Part shown: positions 6,158-12,449 of the stretch, one piece after another
How positions within the stretch are numbered: position 1 is the first letter of the stretch
Layout: each line of letters starts with the position of its first letter
DNA from: Planctomycetaceae bacterium
GTDB lineage: Bacteria > Planctomycetota > Planctomycetia > Pirellulales > Thermoguttaceae
Reading direction: 5' to 3'
Assembly (NCBI GenBank): GCA_003532715.1
Contig: DOEZ01000671.1
Location: 6,799 to 19,247, forward strand
Length of the DNA stretch: 12,449 nucleotides
Program-made: the position numbers and the translations under genes
Notes under the pieces: model-generated
Databases searched by the model: none
Told to the model about the DNA's origin: nothing
What the model saw: the letters and a program-made list of their open reading frames with translations, nothing else

Positions 6158-7294
6158 TCACGCCGTCTGTTTCGTCCGACTGCCGCCGGCCAGGTATTCT
6201 TCGCCGAAGCGGCGTTCGACGTACCAGCGTTTCAGACGTAGCAACTGGGCGCGGACGTTGTTCGACGAGAAGCAGGTCAGCCGGTAGCTGGTGACGATCG
6301 ACGTGAGCCAATGTTGTTTGACTTCGAGCGAGCCGACGCCCATGTCGAAGTGCTTGTCGCCCCGGTCGAAACCGTCCTTGAACATCAGGTATTGCAGCAC
6401 CTTGCCGGGGCCCAGCTCCGCCGCCGCCGGGTCGAAGCCCGTCCGCAACCCGAACACGCGCCCGCCGCGGCGATAGTTGTACGCGAACGCAATCGGACGG
6501 CCATCGAGTTTCAACAGGCAAAGGTCGAGCCAGCCGGTCCGCACGGCCGCTTCGTGGGCGTCGCGAAGAAACGGGGCCACCGATTTGTGACAAAGCGTCG
6601 TGCCGTCGGTCGATTCGCCTTGCCAGCTCGCCTCGGCCACGGCGACGCATGCGTCGTAGAGATCCCATCGCGGGTCGTTCTCGCCCGGCTCGGGCCGATA
6701 GCGCACGAATTCGAGCCGCCCAGCCTCTTCCAGGCGGCGATGATATCGGCGTACGCTCTCGCGCCACTTGGGTGTTCGCGCTTGCCAATAATCGTCCCAC
6801 GTTCCGTCCATTTCGACCACGGCCGCGCGGTCCCATTTCTGCCGTCGCGGTTCGAAGTCCGACGACTCCATGATTTCGGCCGTCCGACCTTCGTCCGCGC
6901 CGTCTTCGTCGACCCATCGCAGATCGAGCAAATCCCAATCGCACGGGCCGCGTCGAAGGTGTTCCATTCCCAGTTCGAGCATCGCGGCCGGATCGGGCCC
7001 CAACGGCCCGAAGAACGTGCCCCAATCGTGCAGCGGATAGGTCAGCACGCGAACCGCGCCGACCTTCGTCTGTTCCGTCTGAAGGACCAGCGGCAGAATG
7101 CCGATCGGACGATCGCCATCCCATCCGACCAGAACGCGAAGTTCCTTGTCCGCGCCAAAATGCTTCCAATAGGTCAGCAGCCAGTCGAGCGACTGAAAGA
7201 ACGTGGCGTCGGGCGTCTGGGCCAACATGGCTCGCCAAAGAGGCCGGTAGCGTTCGAGCTTGCCAATGTGGTTGATTTCTTCGACGTGTTTCAT
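6158..7294 (-). CDS. FemAB/CelD-type GNAT acetyltransferase
   Basis: 378-residue protein of the acyl-CoA or aminoacyl N-acyltransferase fold (Acetyltransf_6 / CelD-BcsL type), usually linked to exopolysaccharide, lipid or peptidoglycan modification. The N-terminal half has the family pattern FFQSLDWLLTYWKHF (32-46), then LRVLVGWDGDRPIGILPL (52-69) and YPLHDWGTFFGPL (86-98). The C-terminal half has WRESVRRYHRRLEEAG (177-192), LCLLKLDGRPIAFAYNY (258-274) and the closing PGKVLQYLMFKDGFDRG (296-312) followed by FDMGVG (316-321) and VKQHWLTS (325-332), typical of this group. A basic, aromatic C-terminal helix follows. There is no signal peptide or membrane segment. The start ATG has only a weak AAGG about 10 bases upstream. 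The gene stands alone, convergent with the HEAT gene and divergent from the Xre-like regulator. The acceptor molecule is not evident. Confidence 0.88.
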   Translation of the reverse strand: MKHVEEINHIGKLERYRPLWRAMLAQTPDATFFQSLDWLLTYWKHFGADKELRVLVGWDGDRPIGILPLVLQTEQTKVGAVRVLTYPLHDWGTFFGPLGPDPAAMLELGMEHLRRGPCDWDLLDLRWVDEDGADEGRTAEIMESSDFEPRRQKWDRAAVVEMDGTWDDYWQARTPKWRESVRRYHRRLEEAGRLEFVRYRPEPGENDPRWDLYDACVAVAEASWQGESTDGTTLCHKSVAPFLRDAHEAAVRTGWLDLCLLKLDGRPIAFAYNYRRGGRVFGLRTGFDPAAAELGPGKVLQYLMFKDGFDRGDKHFDMGVGSLEVKQHWLTSIVTSYRLTCFSSNNVRAQLLRLKRWYVERRFGEEYLAGGSRTKQTA

Positions 7295-7758
7295 CGGCGG
7301 CGGACCTTGGGCAGTCGTGGCGGAACAGGGCGAATCGAGGCGTGGCGAGGGTTACTAACCAAGGGATGCAATCACCATGCCGTTCCAGGCAGCGCGACAT
7401 GGGGGGCGGCGTAACCTGTTTCCAGGAAGGCACTTCCACCACCGGCAGGCGATCTGCTCGGACGTTTCCCGCTGAAAGGGTGTGGCGTTGAGTCAACACG
7501 CATGTTTCGGCGATGCGGCATCGTTCGCCAAGACAACGTGAACAGCGAGGGAAGAAGCGGAATCGCGGATCGACGTGGATGTGGCGGGAGGGACGCGCTT
7601 TGCCGTCGTGGATTGCAGCGCGGGTTGCGGCCATACCCGGGTTGGCCGACACCCGTTGTGCGACCGTCCGCTACCCACTCGCAGGTAGTGCGGAATCAGT
7701 CTTGCCGTCCTAGGCTCGACTCCCGCGAGAATCGACCCTTTTTCGAGCGAAAGGGCTA
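7295..7758. other. Long intergenic stretch without a supported gene
   Basis: Divergent gap between the acetyltransferase and the Xre-like regulator. Open frames exist on both strands, but their composition is Arg/Pro/Cys-rich and resembles no family. A palindrome GGTTACTAACC (7350-7360) lies about 55 bases upstream of the acetyltransferase start and could be regulatory. A small hairpin CCCTTT/AAAGGG (7736-7755) lies just before the next promoter. I see no clear promoter for the acetyltransferase. Confidence 0.4.
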
Positions 7759-7787
7759 TTGTCCGGCGGAAGGCAGGTGTCTATAAT
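7759..7787 (+). promoter_or_regulatory. Sigma70-type promoter of the Xre-like gene
   Basis: TTGTCC (7759-7764; 4 of 6), an exact 17-base spacer and a perfect -10 TATAAT (7782-7787). Transcription would start near 7794-7796, giving a leader of roughly 175 bases before the gene at 7971. Confidence 0.7.
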
Positions 7788-7826
7788 CAGGGTGAAGGCG
7801 TTGGGAGTAGGAAGAGGTCACTTTTC

Positions 7827-7919
7827 ATGCCTTCTCATGCGGCGTTTCGCCGACGGGCCAGTTTGAGCCGAGTTGTTCGACGCGAAGGCAAGAAGCGCCG
7901 AACCCGTTTGTGGCCGTAA
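7827..7919 (+). CDS. Possible 30-residue arginine-rich leader peptide
   Basis: ATG at 7827 to TAA at 7919, encoding a 30-residue peptide that begins MPSHAAFRRRASLSRVVRRE and continues with GKKRRTRLWP. About 12 of the 30 residues are Arg or Lys. GGAAGAGG lies about 9 bases before the ATG, a usable ribosome site. The ORF is inside the predicted leader of the Xre-like mRNA and ends directly at a hairpin (7920-7944). It could be a regulatory leader peptide, a real small basic protein, or chance. Nothing beyond position and ribosome site supports translation. Confidence 0.3.
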   Translation: MPSHAAFRRRASLSRVVRREGKKRRTRLWP

Positions 7920-7954
7920 TCGCGACGTGGACTACGTCTCGCGAGTGCGCGCAC
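7920..7954 (+). promoter_or_regulatory. Leader hairpin and palindrome before the Xre-like gene
   Basis: TCGCG plus ACGT (7920-7928) pair with ACGT (7934-7937) and CGCGA (7940-7944), leaving a GGACT loop and a CT bulge. Immediately after lies the perfect palindrome GTGCGCGCAC (7945-7954), one base before the ribosome site GGGAGAGG (7956-7963). It may gate translation, or the palindrome may be a protein-binding site. Confidence 0.4.
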
Positions 7955-7970
7955 AGGGAGAGGCCTTATC

Positions 7971-8507
7971 ATGAGTACGGCCCATCATGCGGATCTGTCA
8001 TCGCTCGGCATGCCGTGTTCCAGCCCGGTGCGGATCAACGCTCAGGCGCGCGCATTGCATCAAATCGCCCTAGTGCGACGCCGAGAAGGGCTCTCGCGCC
8101 GGGCGGTCGCCAGACGTCTGGGAACCGACGTCACTCGGGTCCGATCGGAGGAAGAAGAAAGCGCCGACATGCCGTTGAGCCGGCTGTACGAATGGCAAGC
8201 CGCGCTGGGCGTGCCCGTCGCCGAACTGCTCATCGACGACGACGCCACGCTCTCGCCTCCCATCATGAAACGGGCTCAAATCCTCCGACTGATGAAGACA
8301 GCGGCCGCCATTCGCGAGCGGGCCGATACGGCCCCCATCCAGCGAATGGCGCAGATGCTCGTGGAGCAGATTCTCGATATCATGCCCGAGCTAAAGGACG
8401 TCACGCCGTGGAACGCGGTGGGACAACGCCGGACGCTCGACGAACTGGGCGAGGCGGCGAACCGGCGGTTGTCGCTCGACGCCCTATTCGATCTGTTGGA
8501 CACTTGA
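7971..8507 (+). CDS. Xre-like helix-turn-helix regulator
   Basis: 178-residue protein with an N-terminal lambda-repressor/Xre-type HTH at about residues 27-88. The recognisable core is LVRRREGLSRRAVARRLGTD followed by VTRVRSEEEE, then the downstream helix LSRLYEWQAALGVPVAELL that packs against the HTH in this family. A linker follows (89-100). The rest is mostly helical (101-178), with KRAQILRLMKTAAAIRERAD and RMAQMLVEQILDIMPEL, probably for dimerisation. It ends in TLDELGEAANRRLSLDALF. No metal-binding or effector motif is visible. GGGAGAGG lies 7 bases before the ATG. A sigma70 promoter (7759-7787) and an intrinsic terminator (8586-8638) bracket it as a single-gene transcript. The targets are unknown. 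A cytosolic DNA-binding role is well supported by the HTH. Confidence 0.8.
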   Translation: MSTAHHADLSSLGMPCSSPVRINAQARALHQIALVRRREGLSRRAVARRLGTDVTRVRSEEEESADMPLSRLYEWQAALGVPVAELLIDDDATLSPPIMKRAQILRLMKTAAAIRERADTAPIQRMAQMLVEQILDIMPELKDVTPWNAVGQRRTLDELGEAANRRLSLDALFDLLDT

Positions 8508-8585
8508 CGAGAAAACCTCCGCCGACGCGGCTGCCGCCGATCGTGCCCAACGGCAACGCGGCGAGTACCGCCCTACCAAGACGAC

Positions 8586-8638
8586 GGCCGGGGTTGCTTT
8601 GCCCCACGGGTCTTGTTCCTCCGAGCCCCGGCCTTTTT
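8586..8638 (+). terminator. Intrinsic terminator of the Xre-like gene
   Basis: A perfect 8-bp stem GGCCGGGG (8586-8593) with CCCCGGCC (8626-8633) is followed at once by TTTTT (8634-8638). The 32-base loop holds a CCCC (8602-8605) that can pair with the first GGGG, giving a competing smaller hairpin. It lies 78 bases after the stop codon. There is no T-run on the other strand, so it acts rightward only. Confidence 0.78.
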
Positions 8639-8670
8639 CTCCGCGAGTCGAGCCGGGTCTACCCCGGCAA

Positions 8671-8796
8671 TCAGTGATTCGAGGCCGCGCCGTGGCGTGA
8701 TTCGCCTCGCCGAGCCTGGACCAGCACTTCGCCGACCAGAAACCAAACCCCGAAAAACAACAGACCGATCAGGCAGTGAAGTAGATTGATGGACAT
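8671..8796 (-). CDS. Possible small single-helix membrane protein
   Basis: 41-residue ORF beginning MSINLLHCLIGLLFFGVWFL, followed by VGEVLVQARRGESRHG and the tail AASNH. One hydrophobic helix (about 4-24) is followed by a positively charged tail, which fits an N-out/C-in single-pass peptide by the positive-inside rule. The reading frame stays open far upstream (to 9213), but that part has no family-like character, so I start at the ATG at 8796. No clear ribosome site or promoter precedes it. The ORF could be a real micro-membrane protein or a chance open frame. Confidence 0.35.
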   Translation of the reverse strand: MSINLLHCLIGLLFFGVWFLVGEVLVQARRGESRHGAASNH

Positions 8797-9043
8797 TGCA
8801 CATCGCTGGTTGGGGAGGTTGCGGAACGGAGCCGACACGCCTTCGCGCCGGCCCGCATGAAACTTGGTCGGACGGCGGCCGGGTGCCGCGTTAACCGCAC
8901 GGTTTGATCCGACAGGACAGGTCCAAACGCTAGGTCGATCGCTTTCGGAATCTCTTTCCCAGGCCGCGATTCGGGCCGAAAACGCGGCCATGCCCCAACA
9001 TGCCTCGAAAGCGTAACCGGCACAAAAATGGCCAAAACAGATA

Positions 9044-9072
9044 TTGAACATTTGTACAGTATTTGTTAGACT
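9044..9072 (+). promoter_or_regulatory. Possible promoter of the HTH/zinc-ribbon gene
   Basis: TTGAAC (9044-9049; 4 of 6), a 17-base spacer and TAGACT (9067-9072; 4 of 6), in the only AT-rich stretch of this gap. It would give a leader of about 105 bases before the gene at 9185. Confidence 0.45.
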
Positions 9073-9184
9073 GAGCACGCTCGCGAGGTCGGTCGCAAGG
9101 CCATCCTCGCCGAGCCGCTGGAAAAACAGCAGGCAAGGTGGACGTTTTTCAGAAATCCCCAACTTGGTGGGCAAGGAGCGTGTA

Positions 9185-9562
9185 ATGATCACCGAAGAGA
9201 TCATTCGAGGCATTCAGGCACTCCTGGAGCAAGGGCACTTATCGAACCGGAAAATCGCCGCTCGAATGGGCGTGAGTCGCGGAACCGTCAATTCCGTCGC
9301 AAACGGCACGCGGAGGAAGCAGCAGACGCGACACCCTCGACGCCCGGACGGTTTCACGCCGCCTCGGGGCGTCCCGCGACGCTGTCCCACATGCGGTCGG
9401 ATGGTGCAGATGCCATGTTTGGCTTGCCAGTTGGAAGTACTGCTTGAACGCCGAAAGCGACGCTTCGGAAGGCGCGCAAGGTCAACCACGGAATCCTTTT
9501 GCGCCGGATTGACCGCCGAATCACGACGTATTTTTTTCTCCGACTCTCCGCGAAAAAGCTAG
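9185..9562 (+). CDS. Small HTH protein with CxxC-CxxC zinc-ribbon motif
   Basis: 125-residue protein. Residues about 5-42 form a resolvase/Hin-like HTH (IIRGIQALLEQGHLS, then NRKIAARMGVSRGTVNSVAN). A basic linker follows (43-66). Then two cysteine pairs, CPTC (67-70) and CLAC (78-81), separated by GRMVQMP, form a compact zinc-ribbon-like motif. The last 40 residues are basic and low in family character. I chose ATG 9185 because AAGGAG (9173-9178) lies 6 bases upstream and the HTH begins there; an upstream in-frame start at 9044 lies inside the predicted promoter. From memory, proteins of this layout are common in Planctomycetes, with no assigned role. DNA binding is likely. The next gene, a hemerythrin, starts 109 bases downstream, so co-transcription is possible because no terminator is seen between them. 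Confidence 0.75.
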   Translation: MITEEIIRGIQALLEQGHLSNRKIAARMGVSRGTVNSVANGTRRKQQTRHPRRPDGFTPPRGVPRRCPTCGRMVQMPCLACQLEVLLERRKRRFGRRARSTTESFCAGLTAESRRIFFSDSPRKS

Positions 9563-9671
9563 ACTCAACTGGATAGCCGTGTTGTGGCGGCAATCGGGTG
9601 GAGGAACGAGGGCGGCCGATGCCCTTCTTCGGTCCTTCCCGAAATCGCAAACGGTCTTTGGAGGGCAAGTC

Positions 9672-10073
9672 ATGACGCAGTACATGGTTTGGAGGCCGGC
9701 TTACAGTGTCGGCAGCGCCTCGATCGACAATCAGCACAAGCAGATCATTCAAATCATCAACGATCTGCACGAGGCCATGGGCGAGGGGGACGAATCGGCC
9801 GCCCTCAGGCCCCTCGTCGAACGCTTGCTCGCCTATACCGACATGCACTTCGAGTTCGAGGAACAGGTCATGGAGGAATGCGGCTATCCCGACCTGGAAT
9901 ACCACCGGCATCAGCACGACGAACTCCGACATCGAACGGAGGATCTTCAACGATACCTGGGCCTGGTCACCGGTCCTGACTTGTTCTATTTCCTCCGCGA
10001 ATGGTGGTTGGACCATATTCAAGAGGTGGACCGGCGCTATTCGGCCTATTTGAAGGCCGCCGTGCTGCCGTAG
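9672..10073 (+). CDS. Bacteriohemerythrin, copy 1
   Basis: 133-residue single-domain hemerythrin, a cytosolic four-helix bundle that binds O2 at a non-haem di-iron centre. All expected ligands are in place: His22 (IDNQH), His59 and Glu63 (HFEFEE), His78 and His82 (HRHQH), His115 and Asp120 (HIQEVD). The N-terminal W/Y pattern (MVWRPAYSVGSASID) and the WWLDHI helix are family hallmarks. ATG 9672 is preceded by GGAGG at about 7 bases; the longer in-frame start at 9579 would add a non-conserved Arg/Gly/Ser-rich stretch. No sensor or output domain is fused, so oxygen storage, delivery or buffering is more likely than direct signalling. A second copy follows 82 bases later. Confidence 0.93.
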   Translation: MTQYMVWRPAYSVGSASIDNQHKQIIQIINDLHEAMGEGDESAALRPLVERLLAYTDMHFEFEEQVMEECGYPDLEYHRHQHDELRHRTEDLQRYLGLVTGPDLFYFLREWWLDHIQEVDRRYSAYLKAAVLP

Positions 10074-10101
10074 ACGAGCAAACACCGTTTCCGTATCGGC
10101 T

Positions 10102-10131
10102 TCGGGCGGTCCGACGTGCCGCCGAGTTTTT
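10102..10131 (+). terminator. Hairpin-T5 element between the two hemerythrins
   Basis: TCGG (10102-10105) and CGG (10107-10109), with one bulged G, pair with CCG (10119-10121) and CCGA (10122-10125) around a 9-base loop. A G and TTTTT (10127-10131) follow. This meets the form of an intrinsic terminator. The second gene starts 24 bases later with no room for a full promoter, so the element may act as a leaky attenuator that lowers copy 2. Confidence 0.55.
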
Positions 10132-10155
10132 CCCCTTTCTATTTGGAGTGAAGAA

Positions 10156-10557
10156 ATGACACCCTTCGTGACGTGGAAAGCGTTCTACAGCGTCGGCAAC
10201 GCCGCGATCGACGATCAGCACAAGCGGATTCTCGACATCATCAACGATCTCCATTCGGCCATCGAAGACGGCGATGAAATGGACACGCTGAATTCGCTCC
10301 TCGGCCGGATGGTGGATTACACCAATACGCATTTTCAATTCGAAGAGAATCTCATGAAGGAATGCGGCTATCCCCACCTCGAAGAGCACAGGCAGTTGCA
10401 CAATGAACTCCGACGCAAGACGGCCGGCCTTCGATCCCACGCGGAGATCGTCACGGGATCGGATTTGCTGAGCTTTCTGAAGACGTGGTGGATCGATCAC
10501 ATTCAGGAAATGGACCAGCAATACTCGCCCTACCTAACGGCGTCGGTTTCGTCCTAG
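10156..10557 (+). CDS. Bacteriohemerythrin, copy 2
   Basis: 133-residue paralogue of the preceding gene, collinear without gaps; by hand about 71 of 133 residues are identical. The di-iron ligands fall at the same positions: His22 (IDDQH), His59 and Glu63 (HFQFEE), His78 and His82 (HRQLH), His115 and Asp120 (HIQEMD). It is likely cytosolic. Differences cluster in residues 34-54 and 90-98, away from the ligands, so oxygen affinity may differ while the fold is kept. GGAG (10145-10148) lies 7 bases before the ATG. The same length and conserved ends indicate an old tandem duplication rather than a recent copy. Transcription probably comes through from copy 1, subject to the hairpin-T5 element between them. 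Confidence 0.93.
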   Translation: MTPFVTWKAFYSVGNAAIDDQHKRILDIINDLHSAIEDGDEMDTLNSLLGRMVDYTNTHFQFEENLMKECGYPHLEEHRQLHNELRRKTAGLRSHAEIVTGSDLLSFLKTWWIDHIQEMDQQYSPYLTASVSS

Positions 10558-10580
10558 TGGTTCTGGTGGGCTTCGGTCGC

Positions 10581-10634
10581 TCGATTTGCGTTGTTCATGG
10601 CAGCAGCGTGCAAATCGACGTCAAACGGTTTGCA
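10581..10634 (+). repeat. Two mutually exclusive inverted repeats after hemerythrin copy 2
   Basis: TCGATTTGC (10581-10589) is the perfect 9-bp complement of GCAAATCGA (10610-10618). TGCAAA (10609-10614) can instead pair with TTTGCA (10629-10634). The middle segment is shared, so only one hairpin can form. No T-run follows. The repeats lie 24 bases after the stop, in the convergent gap with the kinase gene, and may act as a 3'-end stabiliser or protein site. Confidence 0.5.
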
Positions 10635-10710
10635 TCGCCCCACCACGTATCTCCGCGACCTCGCCCCACCTACGTGAATCAACCGGGCTGGAAGTCCGGC
10701 GATCGGCGCG

Positions 10711-12449
10711 TCATTCGGCGACGTCTTCGGCGCAAGGCGGCGGCAGGGTGAACAAGAAGGTCGATCCTTGGCCCGGTCCAGCCGATTCGACCCAGATGCG
10801 GCCGCCGTGCAGTTCGATGATGCGTTTGGCCAGCGCCAGGCCGATGCCCGTTCCTTCCATTTGGGGATTAAGCTGCTCGAAGAGGCCGAAAATGCTCTCG
10901 AAATAGCGGGGCTCGATTCCCATGCCGTTGTCGCGGACGAAGCAGGCGGTTTCGCCCCGGTCGTCGCGGCAACCGATTTCGACTCGCGGTTGCGGCTGAT
11001 CGCCCATGTACTTGGCGGCGTTGTCGATCAGGTTCTGCAATACGTCGAGCAGCCGGGAGCGATCACCGAACACGACCGGCAGATCGGACGCGATGTGAAT
11101 ATCGACGTGGCGTTCTTTGATGCGTCCTTCGACCAGCTTGACGGCCTCGCTCGCCAGGTTGGCCAGTGAAACATGCTCGGACGGTTTGACCAGTCGGCCG
11201 ATTCGCGACAATTCGAGCACGTCGCCAAGGAGTCTCTCCATCCGGCCGGCGGCGTTGGCGATGCGCATCAGATCATGGCCGACCGCCTCGGCGTCTTGTT
11301 TGGCGAGATCTTCGCGCAGGATGCCCAGGAAGCCCTGAATCGTGATTAGAGGGCTCTTCAGGTCGTGCGACACGGAATAGGCGAACCGTTCGAGTTCGGC
11401 GTTTTGCGCCTCGAGCTTCTGGATGAGGGCTTCCCTTTCCCGTTCCGCCCGCTTGCGATCGGTGATGTCGATGCCCACGCCGAAGAAGTACTCGACGTTG
11501 CCTTGGGCGTCGCGAACGGGGCCGCCGTGCCATTCGACTGGAAACGCTCGACCGTCGCGAGTCAGCACGCGATTCTCGTTGACTGTCGGTTGTTGGTCAT
11601 GCGTCAGTCGGCCAAACACTTCGGCCAACAGCGGTCGATCCGCCTCGGGAACGAACGTCTCGATATAATTCTTGCCGACGATCTCTTCCGGGCGATACCC
11701 GAGCGTCGCGAGCATGACTTCGTTCATCATCACGGTTTTCCCGTCGGGGTCGATGGCCACGAAGAACGTGGGCGACGTCTCGACGAGCGTCTTGCTGAAA
11801 TCGCGTTCTCTTCGCAGTTGTTCCTCGGCTCGCTTCTGTTCGGTCACGTCAAGGGCGATGAACCCGAGCTTCACCTCCTCGAAGGAATTCGCGGGAATCG
11901 GAAACCTCGCGGTGAGAAAGAAATGCTCGTCACCGTGGAATTCGACGGTTTCCGAAAAGGTTTGCGGGCGGTTGTTCTCAAGGACGTCGGCGTCATGCTC
12001 CGCGACGATTCGGGCCTGTTCGGGTACATAGAGATCTTCGATCCGCTTCCCCATGACCTCCTCGGGCCGCATGTCCAACAGGTGTCCGTACACGCGATTG
12101 ACGAAGAGAATGCGGCCGTCTCTGTCGCGCATTCCGGCGATGATCGGCAGATTCTCCATGAAGGAGCAGAAGCGAGCCTCGCTTTGCCGCAATGCCTCGC
12201 TCGCTTGTTCGCTGGCGAGGCGTGCAATCTGCGCGTCTTCGGCCAGGTTGATCGCTGCTTGCCGTTGGGTCTGGAATTCGCGATTCTTCGCCGTAAGGGT
12301 CCGCCGGATCTCTTCTTGCCGCAGCCGCTCCAACCCCATTTCGGCGAGCAACGCCGCGAAACCGGTCAGAAAGCCCAGAATTGCCGGCAGACGCGAGGGC
12401 GGCATGATCGGAACCCTGCGCATCGCGGCGAGGTAGGCGTTTTCGTCAA
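10711..12449 (-). CDS. PAS-PAS sensor histidine kinase, probably with PocR domain; N-terminus cut by window edge
   Basis: Hybrid-free sensor kinase; the frame is open to the right edge, so the start is outside. Counting from the ATG at 12423, a PAS domain lies at about 82-200 (ending GFIALDVTEQKRAEEQL), a second PAS at about 205-328 (ending GVGIDITDRKRAERER), a coiled coil at 325-346, HisKA at about 344-408 (FAYSVSHDLKSPL, His353) and HATPase at about 450-562 (N-box Asn468 in LIDNAAKY, G1 DNGMGIE 498-504, G2 GTGIGLA 524-530). Upstream of that ATG the frame continues ENAYLAA into MRRVPIMPPSRLPAILGFLT. This resembles the end of PocR ligand-binding domains (YLxAL-xVP, then a long helix), so the protein probably begins with a small-molecule-sensing domain. 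It has no transmembrane segment in view and is probably cytosolic. It is convergent with the hemerythrin pair. No cognate regulator is visible. Confidence 0.92.
   Translation of the reverse strand, partial: DENAYLAAMRRVPIMPPSRLPAILGFLTGFAALLAEMGLERLRQEEIRRTLTAKNREFQTQRQAAINLAEDAQIARLASEQASEALRQSEARFCSFMENLPIIAGMRDRDGRILFVNRVYGHLLDMRPEEVMGKRIEDLYVPEQARIVAEHDADVLENNRPQTFSETVEFHGDEHFFLTARFPIPANSFEEVKLGFIALDVTEQKRAEEQLRRERDFSKTLVETSPTFFVAIDPDGKTVMMNEVMLATLGYRPEEIVGKNYIETFVPEADRPLLAEVFGRLTHDQQPTVNENRVLTRDGRAFPVEWHGGPVRDAQGNVEYFFGVGIDITDRKRAEREREALIQKLEAQNAELERFAYSVSHDLKSPLITIQGFLGILREDLAKQDAEAVGHDLMRIANAAGRMERLLGDVLELSRIGRLVKPSEHVSLANLASEAVKLVEGRIKERHVDIHIASDLPVVFGDRSRLLDVLQNLIDNAAKYMGDQPQPRVEIGCRDDRGETACFVRDNGMGIEPRYFESIFGLFEQLNPQMEGTGIGLALAKRIIELHGGRIWVESAGPGQGSTFLFTLPPPCAEDVAE

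Noticed and set aside
6311..7414. 367-codon open frame on the plus strand opposite the acetyltransferase
   Set aside because: It is antisense to a well-supported gene. Its protein is rich in Arg, His and Pro without family motifs, a usual by-product of GC-rich coding strands.
6114..7652. 512-codon minus-strand frame overlapping the acetyltransferase
   Set aside because: It runs through the acetyltransferase in another frame with an Arg/Gly/Ser-rich product. The FemAB-type motifs are only in the 378-residue frame.
9053..9060. GTACAGTA resembling half of the GntR operator near the HTH gene promoter
   Set aside because: Only one half-site is present, with no matching arm at the right spacing, so a second GntR target is not supported.
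8797..9213. Upstream extension of the small membrane ORF
   Set aside because: The extra 139 residues show no family-like pattern, and the frame crosses the predicted plus-strand promoter and ribosome site of the next gene.
9579..9671. Upstream start for hemerythrin copy 1
   Set aside because: The added 31 residues are absent from copy 2 and unlike the family. GGAGG sits just before ATG 9672.
12421..12423. ATG at 12423 as the start of the large kinase
   Set aside because: The frame stays open to the edge, and the residues before it continue a PocR-like pattern with no ribosome site at this ATG. The gene is treated as truncated by the window.

Overview
The window is GC-rich bacterial chromosome and reads most like a member of the Planctomycetes, probably Pirellulales-like. 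That placement is inference. It rests on the short helix-turn-helix/zinc-ribbon protein, the FemAB-type acetyltransferase, the two-half ABC permease, the multi-domain sensor kinases, loosely packed genes, weak or absent Shine-Dalgarno sites at some starts, and short interspersed repeats between genes. I see no rRNA, tRNA, CRISPR array, insertion sequence or phage gene.

Left part (1-2831, minus strand): a three-gene operon of a YtrA-type GntR repressor, an ABC ATPase and a large ABC-2-type permease that runs off the left edge. Both junctions are 4-base ATGA overlaps. The promoter has a perfect TTGACA -35 box, an AT-rich stretch upstream of it, and an 11-bp-arm dyad covering the -10 region. This is the layout of a self-repressed exporter or envelope-stress operon.

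Divergent from it (3053-5774, plus strand): a small soluble histidine kinase with no input domain, followed 19 bases later by a membrane-anchored HEAT-repeat protein. The N-terminus of that protein resembles the two-helix Imm17 family, and its HEAT region is built on a 90-residue higher-order period. The pair is flanked by two inverted copies of a 23-bp interspersed repeat. No response regulator is visible nearby.

Centre (5775-8638): a repeat-rich convergent gap with a five-tract G-quadruplex motif, then a FemAB/CelD-type acetyltransferase on the minus strand. A 676-base divergent gap follows, ending in a good sigma70-type promoter and a structured leader with a possible 30-codon arginine-rich ORF. 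The leader precedes an Xre-like regulator, which ends in a clear intrinsic terminator.

Right part (8671-12449): a possible 41-residue single-helix membrane peptide (minus), a small HTH plus CxxC/CxxC protein (plus), and two tandem bacteriohemerythrins about 53% identical by hand count with a hairpin-T5 element between them. Convergent to these is a large sensor kinase (PAS-PAS-HisKA-HATPase). Its visible N-terminal edge resembles the end of a PocR ligand-binding domain, and the gene continues beyond the right edge. The hemerythrins next to a PAS kinase suggest oxygen or redox physiology, but no direct link is shown by the sequence.
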